DNA from: Candidatus Argoarchaeum ethanivorans
GTDB taxonomy: Archaea > Halobacteriota > Methanosarcinia > Methanosarcinales > EX4572-44
Assembly: GCA_905067535.1 (NCBI GenBank)
Contig: CAJHIR010000017.1
Coordinates: forward strand, 1 to 16,556
Direction of reading: 5' to 3'
DNA length: 16,556 nucleotides
Made by a program: the position numbers and the translations under genes. This document shows, in pieces, positions 1-7,032 of the stretch (position 1 is the first letter of the stretch; every line of letters begins with the position of its first letter). The notes under the pieces were generated by a model. It worked only from the letters and a program-made list of their open reading frames with translations, searched no databases and was not told where the DNA came from.

Positions 1-201
1 CTCAATCTCACAGACGCTGCAAAAGAATTCCTCGCAAAAACAGGATATGATCCGAATTATGGAGCACGACCATTGAAACGCGCAATACAGCACCACATCC
101 TCGACCCTCTCAGCCTCAAAATAATCGCTGGAGAATTTTCTGAAGGCGACGCTATACAGGTGAACGAGGAAGGCGGAAAACTCGTGTTCAATAAGATGTG
201 A
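1..201 (+). CDS. clpB: ClpB disaggregase, C-terminal fragment
   Basis: The last 66 codons of an AAA+ Hsp100 chaperone; the gene begins before the window. The motif GYDPNYGARPLKRAIQ (residues 19-34 of the fragment) is the signature of the small C-terminal D2 domain of ClpB/ClpA, where the GAR arginine acts as sensor 2 for ATP. The tail (DPLSLKIIAGEF, then EGD) also matches ClpB. The full protein would form a hexameric ring in the cytoplasm and, with DnaK, pull proteins out of aggregates. It ends in TGA at 199-201. The next gene, argH, converges on it. ClpB is patchy in archaea and common in mesophilic Methanosarcinales-type lineages, where it probably came from bacteria. A different Clp ATPase is possible, but the tail favours ClpB. 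Confidence 0.85.
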   Translation, partial: LNLTDAAKEFLAKTGYDPNYGARPLKRAIQHHILDPLSLKIIAGEFSEGDAIQVNEEGGKLVFNKM

Positions 202-467
202 CGGCTTTGGTACAGACGAACATTACGGTTGAATCTTCCGAGCCGTTCAAAGCTTAAACCGATGATTTAATTTTAAAAAAACACTAATGAGTTGATGCTA
301 TGTTATTTGTGAAGATAACTATGTGAGTAACATGTCAACACGTATCAAAGCAAAGGTTAAGAGGTGCACTTTATCTAATACTAAAATCGAAGATGGCAAT
401 GATGCTGAACTTTGTGATGCTGCATACGCTTTTCCGAAATGTTGAATGTTATACGTATTAAAAATTT
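202..467. other. Convergent intergenic region, clpB/argH
   Basis: 266 bases between two convergent genes. ACGGCT at 201-206 and AGCCGT at 241-246 are complementary but 34 bases apart, and an A/T-rich stretch follows (270-285). The argH side ends in A/T-rich sequence (457-470) that would give a U-run on the minus strand. A 37-codon ATG frame lies at 332-445 on the plus strand, without a convincing ribosome-binding site or a recognisable product. I see no RNA gene. Confidence 0.4.
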
Positions 468-1946
468 TTAAAGATGCGTCTCAAATGTATCGACGATTGT
501 ATCAAGCATGTGTTTGGCTTCATCGAGTGCATTGATACGCTGCTGGATAGCATGCTGATCGTCTGAAAGTTTATTTCCCCTTTCTATTATTGAACGCGCG
601 CACTCGCTCGGTGCAGGTCCTCCTTTGATGTTTCTACGATTTATATTTAACAATGGATCAAGCGCCTCTAAAAATTCCTCTTTTCTCAGACCAATATCTT
701 CAAGGTTTTTACCTGTAACTTTCTTCCCAATCTCTATAATTTTTGCAAAATCGAGATTTCCTTCTCGCACTGCTGACCCTACTACCTGGTGAGCAATTCT
801 GAACGGCAGACCTGTAACGCGCACGATAGTGTCTGCAAGTTCGGTTGCAGTTGAAAAGCCGGATGTGGATTTTTGATGAAGCAGTTCCTTGTGCACCTTG
901 AGTGTTGAGAGCATATCAGTTGTTATAGACACTGCGCTCTTTGTAATACCAACCGCTTTTTGCAGGTGAGGAGTAACTTCCTGGAGGTCGCGATTGTAGC
1001 TGTAGGGAAGTGCCTTGCAGATATAAAGTACTGACATTAAAGCTCCATGAACGCTTCCTGTTTTAGCTCGCAAGAGTTCTGATATGTCTGGGTTCTTCTT
1101 CTGCGGCATGATGGAAGAAGTAGAAGAATATGCATCAGATAGTTCGATAAAACCAAACTCGCTGGTGCTCCACAGTATGGTCTCTTCTGCAAACCGACTA
1201 ATATCAACCATAAGATTAGAGCATACACCAAGTGTTTCGATGATAAAATCCCTTGTCGAAACCGCATCCATCGAGTTTTCAAGCAGTGCATCGAATCCAA
1301 GAAGCTTGCAGACATAATCCCTGTCCAGTGGAAAACCAGTGGAGGCGAATGCTGCTGCTCCGAGCGGGCAAAGATTAATCCGTTTGTATGCATCGGTCAG
1401 CCGTTCAAAATCACGCTCAAGGGCACAGGCATGAGCAAGCAAATAGTGGGCAAAGGTGGTTGGTTGAGCATGCTGCAGGTGTGTAAAACCCGGCATAACA
1501 GTATCAATATGATTATCTGCTTTTATGATAAAAACACTCCTGAGCTTGACAAGGCACTCTGCAAGCTCTAATAATTCACAACGAAGTGCAATCCTGATAC
1601 AGGTTGCAACCTCATCGTTTCGGGATCTTCCCGAATGCATCCTTCCGCCAGTATTTTCACCGGTAAGCTCGATAAGCCGTGCTTCAATCGCGATATGAAC
1701 ATCCTCGTAACTGTCATCAAGCACACCGATGCCATCCTTCTCTATCGTTTTTAAGCCTGAGAGTATCCCTGATGCGTCATCACGGCTGATTATTCCCTGG
1801 TGGGAAAGCATTACCACGTATGCTTTGTCTACCAGCATATCAGCATCAAAAATCCATCTATCGGCTTCCATGGACGATGTAAAAGCAACAATCTGCTCGT
1901 TCTGCACTCCATTCAGCCGACCCCTTCGAAGAATATCTGCTGTCAT
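468..1946 (-). CDS. argH: Argininosuccinate lyase
   Basis: Cleaves argininosuccinate to arginine and fumarate, the last step of arginine synthesis, as a cytoplasmic homotetramer. At 492 aa it has the family's full length. Hallmarks are visible in order: HSGRSRND (104-111), which binds substrate; GFTHLQHAQPTT (153-164), carrying the general-base histidine; and the fumarase/aspartase-superfamily signature SSTSSIMPQKKNPD (274-287), with the catalytic serine on the flexible loop. The ATG at 1946 gives a normal N-terminus (MTADILRRGRL). Stop TAA is at 470-468. The gene stands alone between clpB and an accessory patch, with no other arg gene in view. Nothing odd is seen, and delta-crystallin is simply the same family. 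Confidence 0.97.
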   Translation of the reverse strand: MTADILRRGRLNGVQNEQIVAFTSSMEADRWIFDADMLVDKAYVVMLSHQGIISRDDASGILSGLKTIEKDGIGVLDDSYEDVHIAIEARLIELTGENTGGRMHSGRSRNDEVATCIRIALRCELLELAECLVKLRSVFIIKADNHIDTVMPGFTHLQHAQPTTFAHYLLAHACALERDFERLTDAYKRINLCPLGAAAFASTGFPLDRDYVCKLLGFDALLENSMDAVSTRDFIIETLGVCSNLMVDISRFAEETILWSTSEFGFIELSDAYSSTSSIMPQKKNPDISELLRAKTGSVHGALMSVLYICKALPYSYNRDLQEVTPHLQKAVGITKSAVSITTDMLSTLKVHKELLHQKSTSGFSTATELADTIVRVTGLPFRIAHQVVGSAVREGNLDFAKIIEIGKKVTGKNLEDIGLRKEEFLEALDPLLNINRRNIKGGPAPSECARSIIERGNKLSDDQHAIQQRINALDEAKHMLDTIVDTFETHL

Positions 1947-2048
1947 CTGTCACTTTTAAGAAGCACAATTGAGATAACAGTTTCTACATGCCTGGAAAAA
2001 TGCCCTGGTTTGCAAGGGTTATTGGGTTACTCAAAAAAATTGAAACCA

Positions 2049-2092
2049 TGAGATTACACAAGATCAATCTTATGGAAACCTGTGTAATCTCA
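2049..2092. repeat. Perfect 12-bp inverted repeat
   Basis: TGAGATTACACA at 2049-2060 and TGTGTAATCTCA at 2081-2092 are exact reverse complements separated by 20 bases. The right arm ends two bases before the first readable codon of the recombinase fragment. It could be a remnant of a recombination or element end, a dyad operator, or a transcript hairpin. No U-run follows on either strand, so a terminator is unlikely. The rest of 1947-2093 holds nothing I recognise. Confidence 0.6.
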
Positions 2093-2093
2093 C

Positions 2094-2357
2094 CCGACAA
2101 CGCGGACTGTAGAGAGAATATTTGACGGTGCTGTGAATAACAATCGGAATCTCAAAAGATGTCAGTGTGCACGCCTTAAGGCATAGCTTTGCCACACGTT
2201 TGTTGGAAAGTGGGGTAGACCTAAGATACATTCAAGAACTTCCGGGTCACGAGAGTAGTAAGACGACAGAGATATAACGTATATGGGCAAAAAGAATATC
2301 GGTAAGATTAAAAGTCCGTTAGATTTTATAACAATAGGGGATGTAAGCGATGATTGA
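2094..2357 (+). pseudogene. Decayed tyrosine recombinase (XerC/D-type), C-terminal remnant
   Basis: The catalytic C-terminus of a phage-integrase-family recombinase is readable in three frames. Frame 3 from 2094 gives [16 protein letters not shown] shift near 2150-2160 moves to frame 1, giving [18 protein letters not shown] and then [21 protein letters not shown], with the HxLRH box and the GH box. A one-base loss at about 2275 falls in the codon of the nucleophilic tyrosine and makes a stop. The frame then continues as GKKNIGKIKSPLDF to a TGA at 2355-2357. In the GH box the usual LLGH reads LPGH. The N-terminal core-binding domain and the first catalytic arginine are absent. The gene cannot make active enzyme; it marks a past integration. 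It resembles archaeal XerA-like integrases; nothing seen points to an integron IntI. Confidence 0.85.
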
Positions 2358-2463
2358 AGAGAAGAAGTGCGACCAGAGGAATGTATATACGAACTCTGTT
2401 CAGATATACGATGTTGTGCGACATGCCGAAAAATAAATTATTACTACTATTAATGGAGAAAAT

Positions 2464-3267
2464 ATGAAAAAAGGTGAAGCAATTTCGAAATTAGAAACTT
2501 TAATCAGCCGGCTGGATTCATTACCGCCATATCAATACAGGGGAGATAACTCTGATTTTGATAAGTGGGATAGAGACACAGAAGTTGCAATTGAAAGAAT
2601 ATTTGGTGATAAAACTCGTCATATAAAAGATTTTACCAATATCCATTTTGGATTAATGATTATAAGTTCAAGTACACCACCATCAGCATTTGTTCAAAGA
2701 CATAATGAAGGCATAAAAGAAGCAAAAACAGTTCTAATGTCATTTATAGACGAAATAAAAGAATACTGGACAGAAGCGGATGATAAAGATTCATCTATCA
2801 TAAGTGTTGATTATAAAAGAACTGTAGTTACAATACTATCAAATTTTCATAGAGCTGTAAGACAATTACTTATCCGACATTCTAATAGACAAACTTTAGA
2901 AATTAAAGATGAATATGATGTTCAAGATTTACTTCACTCATTTTTAAAACTACATTTTGATGACGTCAGATCTGAAGAGTATAGTCCAACTTATGCAGGT
3001 GGTGCATCAAGAATTGATTTTTTGATTAATGATCAAAAAATAGCTATAGAAGTAAAAAAAACTAGAAGTAATTTAAAAGACAGAGGGGTAGGAGATGAGC
3101 TCATGATTGATATTATGAGATATCAATCGCATCCAAAAGTAAAATCTTTAATATGTTTTATATATGACCCAGAAGATTATATTAGAAATCCCGCCGGCTT
3201 AGAAAGTGATTTAACACAAACACAGAATGGGATTGAAATACTTGTGATGGTTTGTCCAAAATCTTGA
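2464..3267 (+). CDS. PD-(D/E)XK nuclease-like protein (DpnII/MboI-type fold)
   Basis: A 267-aa soluble protein with ATG preceded by GGAGA. The C-terminal third has a restriction-endonuclease-fold core: RIDFLI (183-188) supplies the acidic residue D185, and the next strand IAIEVKK (193-199) supplies E196 and K198, the E-x-K half of the motif. A conserved-looking RYQSHP (219-224) follows. The N-terminal half (20-165) is mostly helical, with a KWDRDTEVAIERIFG segment (34-48) like those ahead of effector domains in some prokaryotic defence proteins; I infer a sensor or oligomerisation role. The closest family I can name is the DpnII/MboI-like REase clan, often stand-alone and of unknown function. 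No methylase is adjacent, so classical restriction-modification is not supported. Base composition is AT-richer than the flanking core genes, with a recombinase remnant upstream and an attC-like structure downstream, which suggests acquisition. Confidence 0.7.
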   Translation: MKKGEAISKLETLISRLDSLPPYQYRGDNSDFDKWDRDTEVAIERIFGDKTRHIKDFTNIHFGLMIISSSTPPSAFVQRHNEGIKEAKTVLMSFIDEIKEYWTEADDKDSSIISVDYKRTVVTILSNFHRAVRQLLIRHSNRQTLEIKDEYDVQDLLHSFLKLHFDDVRSEEYSPTYAGGASRIDFLINDQKIAIEVKKTRSNLKDRGVGDELMIDIMRYQSHPKVKSLICFIYDPEDYIRNPAGLESDLTQTQNGIEILVMVCPKS

Positions 3268-3301
3268 TAGTCAATGGTGGTAATACCATCTCGGCACGAT
3301 C

Positions 3302-3393
3302 GCACAACAACAGCTATGCGGTTCCGCTTCGCTTCACCCAAATTGCCCTGCGATGCGCTTCGGGCAACTTCAGATACCCGCCGGACGTTATAC
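3302..3393 (+). other. attC-like recombination site (integron cassette end?)
   Basis: A GC-rich 92-base structure begins 35 bases after the nuclease stop codon. It starts with GCACAAC (3302-3308, R''-box-like) and ends with GTTATAC (3387-3393, R'-box-like, with the GTT cut triplet). On the bottom strand, the one integron integrases recombine, the two boxes pair over seven bases with two G-T wobbles. Inside, ATGCGG and ACCCGC could pair as L boxes with a bulge, and TTGCCC/GGGCAA (3343-3348, 3362-3367) forms a terminal hairpin. Size and place relative to the ORF fit a cassette. The boxes deviate from the RYYYAAC/GTTRRRY consensus, and I see no second attC and no IntI, so this is a candidate only. 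Confidence 0.4.
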
Positions 3394-3465
3394 GCAATCG
3401 GCTTTATAAAAAAATCAAGAGGGGGGTTATTTAATGTATAACAAAATTTATAATTTCCTATACGT

Positions 3466-3507
3466 ACGTTAAATAAGATGATTGCAAAATAGTAAGTAAG
3501 GAGGAAT
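3466..3507 (+). promoter_or_regulatory. Probable promoter and strong RBS of the RDD gene
   Basis: GTTAAATAA (3468-3476) is a plausible TATA box about 35 bases before the start codon, with a strong Shine-Dalgarno AAGGAGGA (about 3498-3505) six bases before the ATG. TTTATAAAA at about 3403-3411 is an alternative, more distant TATA. The remainder of 3394-3510 shows no gene. Confidence 0.4.
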
Positions 3508-3510
3508 AAC

Positions 3511-3924
3511 ATGTTCTATTCAAAATGTGGAGCTATATATCTACAAAAGGCGGGCGCTGGAGCAAGGTTTATTTCATATATTATAGATCAGATTATACTA
3601 TACGTGATATGGAGGTTTTGTCTGTCAGTAGTTTTTTTCAAGCAACCATTTGCGTTTTTTATTATCGTAATAGTCCAGGCAATATATTTAATATATTTCT
3701 TTGCACATGGACAAACCCCTGGCATGATGGTGATGAAAATAAAACTGTGCAGAACAGATGGAACATATCCAATAGGATATATGCAAGGTCTTCTCAGATG
3801 GATCGGTATGTACATATCCGGGTTGGTATTTCATCTTGGCTTCATTTGGATCTTAATAGACAAAAACAAACAGGGCTGGCATGACAAAATTGCTGATACG
3901 TATGTTGTAAAAATTAATGAATAG
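3511..3924 (+). CDS. RDD family membrane protein
   Basis: A 137-aa integral membrane protein. The RDD signature is readable: an Arg-Asp pair near the start of the first helix (ARFISYIIDQIILY, 17-30), the linker GQTPGMMVMKIKLCRTDG, and the ending WILIDKNKQGWHDKIADTYVV. Three membrane segments are likely (about 18-38, 43-66, 95-116). The family has no single agreed biochemical role; some bacterial members have been implicated in Na+/H+ exchange or lie beside secretion genes, so no substrate is claimed. The excellent ribosome-binding site fixes the start. It lies 87 bases ahead of ubiE/menG on the same strand. A weak seven-pair hairpin (3954-3960 with 3971-3977) sits in that gap, so co-transcription is possible but not shown. 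Confidence 0.8.
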   Translation: MFYSKCGAIYLQKAGAGARFISYIIDQIILYVIWRFCLSVVFFKQPFAFFIIVIVQAIYLIYFFAHGQTPGMMVMKIKLCRTDGTYPIGYMQGLLRWIGMYISGLVFHLGFIWILIDKNKQGWHDKIADTYVVKINE

Positions 3925-4011
3925 ATGCCAGCAAAAAAAGCAGTGGTTGAACTGTGTAGGTACTTGCATCCCTACGCAACTGATTAATAGATATAAGTAG
4001 ATTTCAGGAAT

Positions 4012-4728
4012 GTGCTATCTGATCAACGTCACAACAAAGAAAAAATACAGCAGATGTTTGCAGCCATTTCAAAGCGATACGATCTTCTTAACCGTGTGTT
4101 AAGTTTTAACCAGGATAAATACTGGAGAAGGGTTGCTGTATCAAAGCTCCGGGTAGATGGCGATTCTTGCTGGTTGGATATGTGTGCTGGTACTGGCGAT
4201 GTGTCAATTGAAATGGTAAAACAGGAAGACTTTTCCGGAAGCGTAGTGGCTGGAGATTTCTGTGCAGAGATGCTCCGTTATGGCATCCAAAAATGTAAAC
4301 ATCTTGATATTAACAATATTAAATTCGTGAATGCTGATGCCGAAAACCTGCCATTTGATAAAAACACGTTTGATGGTGCAATCACTGCATTTGGAATCAG
4401 GAACATAGCAGATAGAAAAAAAGCACTGCTTGAATTGACACGCACCGTACGAAATAACAGGCGAATAGTAATACTGGAATTCTCATTGCCTACAAACAGA
4501 ATCTTCAAAAGCGTCTACCATTATTACTTTAAAAGAATTCTCCCGCTATCAGGATCAATTCTTTCAAAAAACGATACTGCCTACTCGTACCTTCCAGCCT
4601 CGGTACAGGCATTCCCAGGCAGGCAGGAGTTTGCAGCGCTTATGAAAAACGTTGGCATGAAAAATGTGGAATACTTCGACCTGACATTTGGAATTGTTAC
4701 TGTATACGTGGGAACAACACAGAAATAA
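4012..4728 (+). CDS. UbiE/MenG-type quinone-ring C-methyltransferase
   Basis: A 238-aa class I SAM methyltransferase of the UbiE/COQ5 family. The diagnostic N-terminal block RYDLLNRVLSFNQDKYWRR (22-40) is followed by SAM motif I LDMCAGTGDVS (55-65), acidic motif II around GDF (81-83) and the family's AFGIRNI (126-132). The family methylates the ring of demethylmenaquinone or related polyprenyl precursors at the membrane. In an archaeon the product could be menaquinone, or the ring of methanophenazine; the sequence does not decide. The start is GTG at 4012, with AGGAA just upstream. No other quinone gene is adjacent. A generic family-11 methyltransferase is the alternative, but the AFGIRNI block argues for UbiE/MenG. 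Confidence 0.85.
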   Translation: MLSDQRHNKEKIQQMFAAISKRYDLLNRVLSFNQDKYWRRVAVSKLRVDGDSCWLDMCAGTGDVSIEMVKQEDFSGSVVAGDFCAEMLRYGIQKCKHLDINNIKFVNADAENLPFDKNTFDGAITAFGIRNIADRKKALLELTRTVRNNRRIVILEFSLPTNRIFKSVYHYYFKRILPLSGSILSKNDTAYSYLPASVQAFPGRQEFAALMKNVGMKNVEYFDLTFGIVTVYVGTTQK

Positions 4729-4748
4729 CATGCTAAACGCTGGAAGAT

Positions 4749-4781
4749 GTGGGGTGGGCGCAGTATCCCGCGAACCCACAC
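4749..4781. terminator. GC-rich hairpin between convergent genes
   Basis: GTGGG (4749-4753) pairs with CCCAC (4775-4779), and GGG (4756-4758) can pair with CCC (4767-4769), giving an imperfect stem just after menG and before the convergent PIN gene end. There is no clear U-run, so its role as a terminator is a guess from position. Confidence 0.3.
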
Positions 4782-4826
4782 GCAGATCTGTTAGAGCGAA
4801 GAAAGCAATGAAATGAAGTTCACCCG

Positions 4827-5321
4827 TCATCTTCGAAAATTTCGAACTTGTGTGGTCGCCTGAAATCCAGCTAACGAACTCTCATCGAAAATTCTTTTTG
4901 TTAACGGAATTTTATCAAAGCCCCCATCAAAACTGATAATCCACTGGATATCTAAGTTATCCATTGTTACCAAAGAAACCGCATCGACGAGACCGATTGG
5001 CGGTTGATTGGTTCTATGATTAAGAAAAGGTCTAAGTTTTTTTGTGATAGCTTTTTGTATCACAGATTCTGTGACTTTTTGAACTTTGTAATTCTCATTC
5101 ATCTCCTTGTATGCTATATTAGCAATCTCAAAACCTGCATGACTCTGCAAACCCTGAAAGACTTCCACCAGAACATAATCAGTAACAACAACATCCTTTG
5201 ATTCTTTTATAATACCATCTTTATTTAACTGATCATAAATCTTTATCGACACTTTATGGTACTGATCTTTGAGATCCCTCAATCCCATCAAAAAACATGA
5301 ATCTGCAAATAGAACTACCAC
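4827..5321 (-). CDS. PIN-domain ribonuclease (VapC-like)
   Basis: A 164-aa protein with the PIN acidic set in order: D7 in LFADSCFL, E53 in VLVEVFQG, D113 in GLVDAVSL and D132 in IISFDGGF. These residues bind Mg2+/Mn2+ for RNA cleavage. PIN toxins of the VapC type cut tRNA or rRNA; the target here is unknown. The length exceeds a minimal VapC (about 130 aa), with an insertion around residues 15-45. The start is taken as GTG at 5321, 11 bases after the stop of the winged-helix gene; no in-frame ATG lies nearby. It is the last gene of a three-gene minus-strand unit. No AbrB- or MazE-type antitoxin accompanies it, so the winged-helix protein is the likeliest partner. Confidence 0.8.
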   Translation of the reverse strand: MVVLFADSCFLMGLRDLKDQYHKVSIKIYDQLNKDGIIKESKDVVVTDYVLVEVFQGLQSHAGFEIANIAYKEMNENYKVQKVTESVIQKAITKKLRPFLNHRTNQPPIGLVDAVSLVTMDNLDIQWIISFDGGFDKIPLTKRIFDESSLAGFQATTQVRNFRR

Positions 5322-5332
5322 ATAAATGCATC

Positions 5333-5812
5333 CTAATATTGATACTTTCTCGCTACTTTTGACACCGAGTATTTTGCCATCTCTGGATAAAGTGAGTAAA
5401 TTTTATCAAGCAGTTTTTCAGAAGAAATGTGATTGAAATTCACTTTTACATACTCAATAATTACCTTTATATCGCTTCGAAGTTTTTTCCAAATCTCATT
5501 TGCAATATCTTTTCCTTTCTCAGTTAATTCAATCTTTGAATGCCCATTCAATTTAACAAACTTCACCAACTTTGCATCGTTTAGTTCATCAATAGCAGCA
5601 AAAATCGTTTCATCAAAAGGACCAAAATTATCTGCTTCAAATTCCAACTCATCAAGCAGTTCATCCCCTATGTCGGTTTTTTTAAAAGCGAACACTTCTT
5701 TTACTATATGAATCCTGCCAGGAATTGGAGCGTAATCGTTACCATTAATATCCTTAGCTGTTAATAAAGCAATTATCGCAATTTGAGTTGAAGTTAGATC
5801 ATTAATGTTCAT
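5333..5812 (-). CDS. Panacea/YwgA-like winged-helix protein, possible antitoxin
   Basis: A 159-aa soluble protein of uncertain family. The layout is an N-terminal helix (LTSTQIAIIALL, 6-17), a short RIHIVKEVFAF element (33-43), then NFGPFDETIFAAIDEL (62-77), then a beta wing ending in LTEKGKDIANEIW (96-108). The order helix, (Y/F)GP, L..L...L(V/I), LT..G is that of the YwgA and Panacea (SocA/DUF4065-like) helix-turn-helix families; Panacea proteins act as antitoxins to diverse toxins. The C-terminus (118-159) is helical. Its ATG overlaps the stop of the upstream 407-aa gene (ATGA), so translation is probably coupled, and PIN follows after 11 bases. By position it may neutralise PIN or regulate the operon. 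Family assignment is by pattern only. Confidence 0.5.
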   Translation of the reverse strand: MNINDLTSTQIAIIALLTAKDINGNDYAPIPGRIHIVKEVFAFKKTDIGDELLDELEFEADNFGPFDETIFAAIDELNDAKLVKFVKLNGHSKIELTEKGKDIANEIWKKLRSDIKVIIEYVKVNFNHISSEKLLDKIYSLYPEMAKYSVSKVARKYQY

Positions 5813-7032
5813 TTAAACCACTCTTTTAATTTTTTCTGCTTTTCTGCATTGAAGCTTTTTTCAGCAACGTTTTTCATAAGTTTTATTTCATTCTGGATTC
5901 TGTTTTTTTCAGAAAGATGCTTGATTAACTCTTCATTGTCAATTAATTCTGGAAAGTTACGAAGTTCTATTAAAGTTTTTTCAAGGTTATAAGATGATCG
6001 AATCTTTCTCACTTTGGCAGAAGATTGATAAGCAATTGAGTCAAAATCTACATTTTTAAATGCATTTGTGTTTAATATTTCTTCTTGAACTATATCCTTG
6101 CTTGTAATAATATCTGAAAGTGAAAAGAATCCATAGGTTTTACTGTCAAAAATGGAGTTAGCTTCTAATGGTGGTTTTGGAGGGGGAATCCATCGGAGAG
6201 GAGTTCCGTGGTTTGGGCCATAGGAATCAAAACCGAATCCTGATCCTAACAAATTATTTATTCTACTTGTATCGCCCCTTCCAGTCTTAAATTTTGGATT
6301 CAATGCATGAATGATATAGTTTTCTTTATCTCTTTTACTAAATTCATTTAATTCAGAATGAAGTTTTTCAATAACATAGCCAAATGCGCCATACTTTTTG
6401 TTTTCAAAATTAAAAGCAAAGACACGGCATCCAATTTTCCAATATCGTTCTAATATTTCAGGAGCAATTAGACGATAAGATGAAGGAACAACTGCCATTA
6501 TAGGAAGGTCTTTTCTATCGATAGATGCTTTTTGCCTTTCCTCAATAGCATTAAGAAAATCAACAAACTGCTTTTTATTTGGTAATACTCCTAAAATTGG
6601 AGGAACAACTATATTGTTATTTTGAGTTCCCCAAATTAAATTAAAAAGAAGATCGAGAATTCGAGGTGGAGGCATTTGATTATATGGATTACGTTCATTA
6701 TCTACTAACGAAAGCATTAAATATGGAACTGCCCCTGATTCTCTTAGTTGGTTGAGACGTGTCGCAAGGCTTAAACTAAACTTCTGACCTGCATAATCAT
6801 CATCAATTATTTTACTCAAATCATCCAACGTAACACGAGCATAAACTTCACCAAAAGGTACAAATTTATTATTTATTAATGGTGAAGCAATATCCAGTTC
6901 CCCACGATTAGATTTTGTGACTCCAATAGCCCTTGTAGGAGTAATTACAGTTCGTCCACCAACTTTGACATTGCAAGAACGAATAAATGATTTTTGCTCT
7001 TTTGAAACTACTTCAATATCAACAACACTCAT
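5809..7032 (-). CDS. Uncharacterised 407-aa protein, possible TGT-like barrel
   Basis: I do not recognise this protein with certainty. I start it at the ATG at 7032, with GAGG six bases upstream; a TTG four codons earlier is less likely. Residues 20-285 look like alternating strands and helices. An early block GGRTVITPTRA (25-35) recalls the G-x-x-x-TP entry of tRNA-guanine transglycosylases. PPILGVLPNKKQF and LPIMAVVPSSY look like barrel strands, and LLGSGFGFDSYG (261-272) resembles the LGVDLFDSA segment of archaeosine TGT and DpdA, where the aspartate is catalytic. Unlike archaeosine TGT there is no PUA domain and no visible zinc-site cysteines. The C-terminus (290-407) is charged and helical. 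It leads the operon and overlaps the winged-helix gene. It could modify a base or bind nucleic acid; both are guesses. Confidence 0.4.
   Translation of the reverse strand: MSVVDIEVVSKEQKSFIRSCNVKVGGRTVITPTRAIGVTKSNRGELDIASPLINNKFVPFGEVYARVTLDDLSKIIDDDYAGQKFSLSLATRLNQLRESGAVPYLMLSLVDNERNPYNQMPPPRILDLLFNLIWGTQNNNIVVPPILGVLPNKKQFVDFLNAIEERQKASIDRKDLPIMAVVPSSYRLIAPEILERYWKIGCRVFAFNFENKKYGAFGYVIEKLHSELNEFSKRDKENYIIHALNPKFKTGRGDTSRINNLLGSGFGFDSYGPNHGTPLRWIPPPKPPLEANSIFDSKTYGFFSLSDIITSKDIVQEEILNTNAFKNVDFDSIAYQSSAKVRKIRSSYNLEKTLIELRNFPELIDNEELIKHLSEKNRIQNEIKLMKNVAEKSFNAEKQKKLKEWFK

Noticed and set aside
332..445. 37-codon ATG frame downstream of clpB
   Set aside because: No convincing ribosome-binding site, no recognisable product and a low-complexity intergenic context; mentioned only under the intergenic entry.
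2350..2436. 28-codon ATG frame after the recombinase remnant
   Set aside because: Overlaps the end of the pseudogene, very short, and no family resemblance.
2464..3267. Classical restriction-modification system
   Set aside because: No methyltransferase or specificity gene lies next to the nuclease-like protein.
3252..3434. 60-codon plus-strand frame after the nuclease gene
   Set aside because: It runs through the attC-like dyad and overlaps the nuclease end; the composition is that of structured non-coding DNA.
3954..3977. Small hairpin between the RDD gene and menG
   Set aside because: Seven pairs including one wobble, and no U-run follows; too weak to call a terminator or regulator.
4833..4847. 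Near-palindrome TTCGAAAATTTCGAA
   Set aside because: Lies within the last codons of the PIN gene and is A/T-biased; likely chance.
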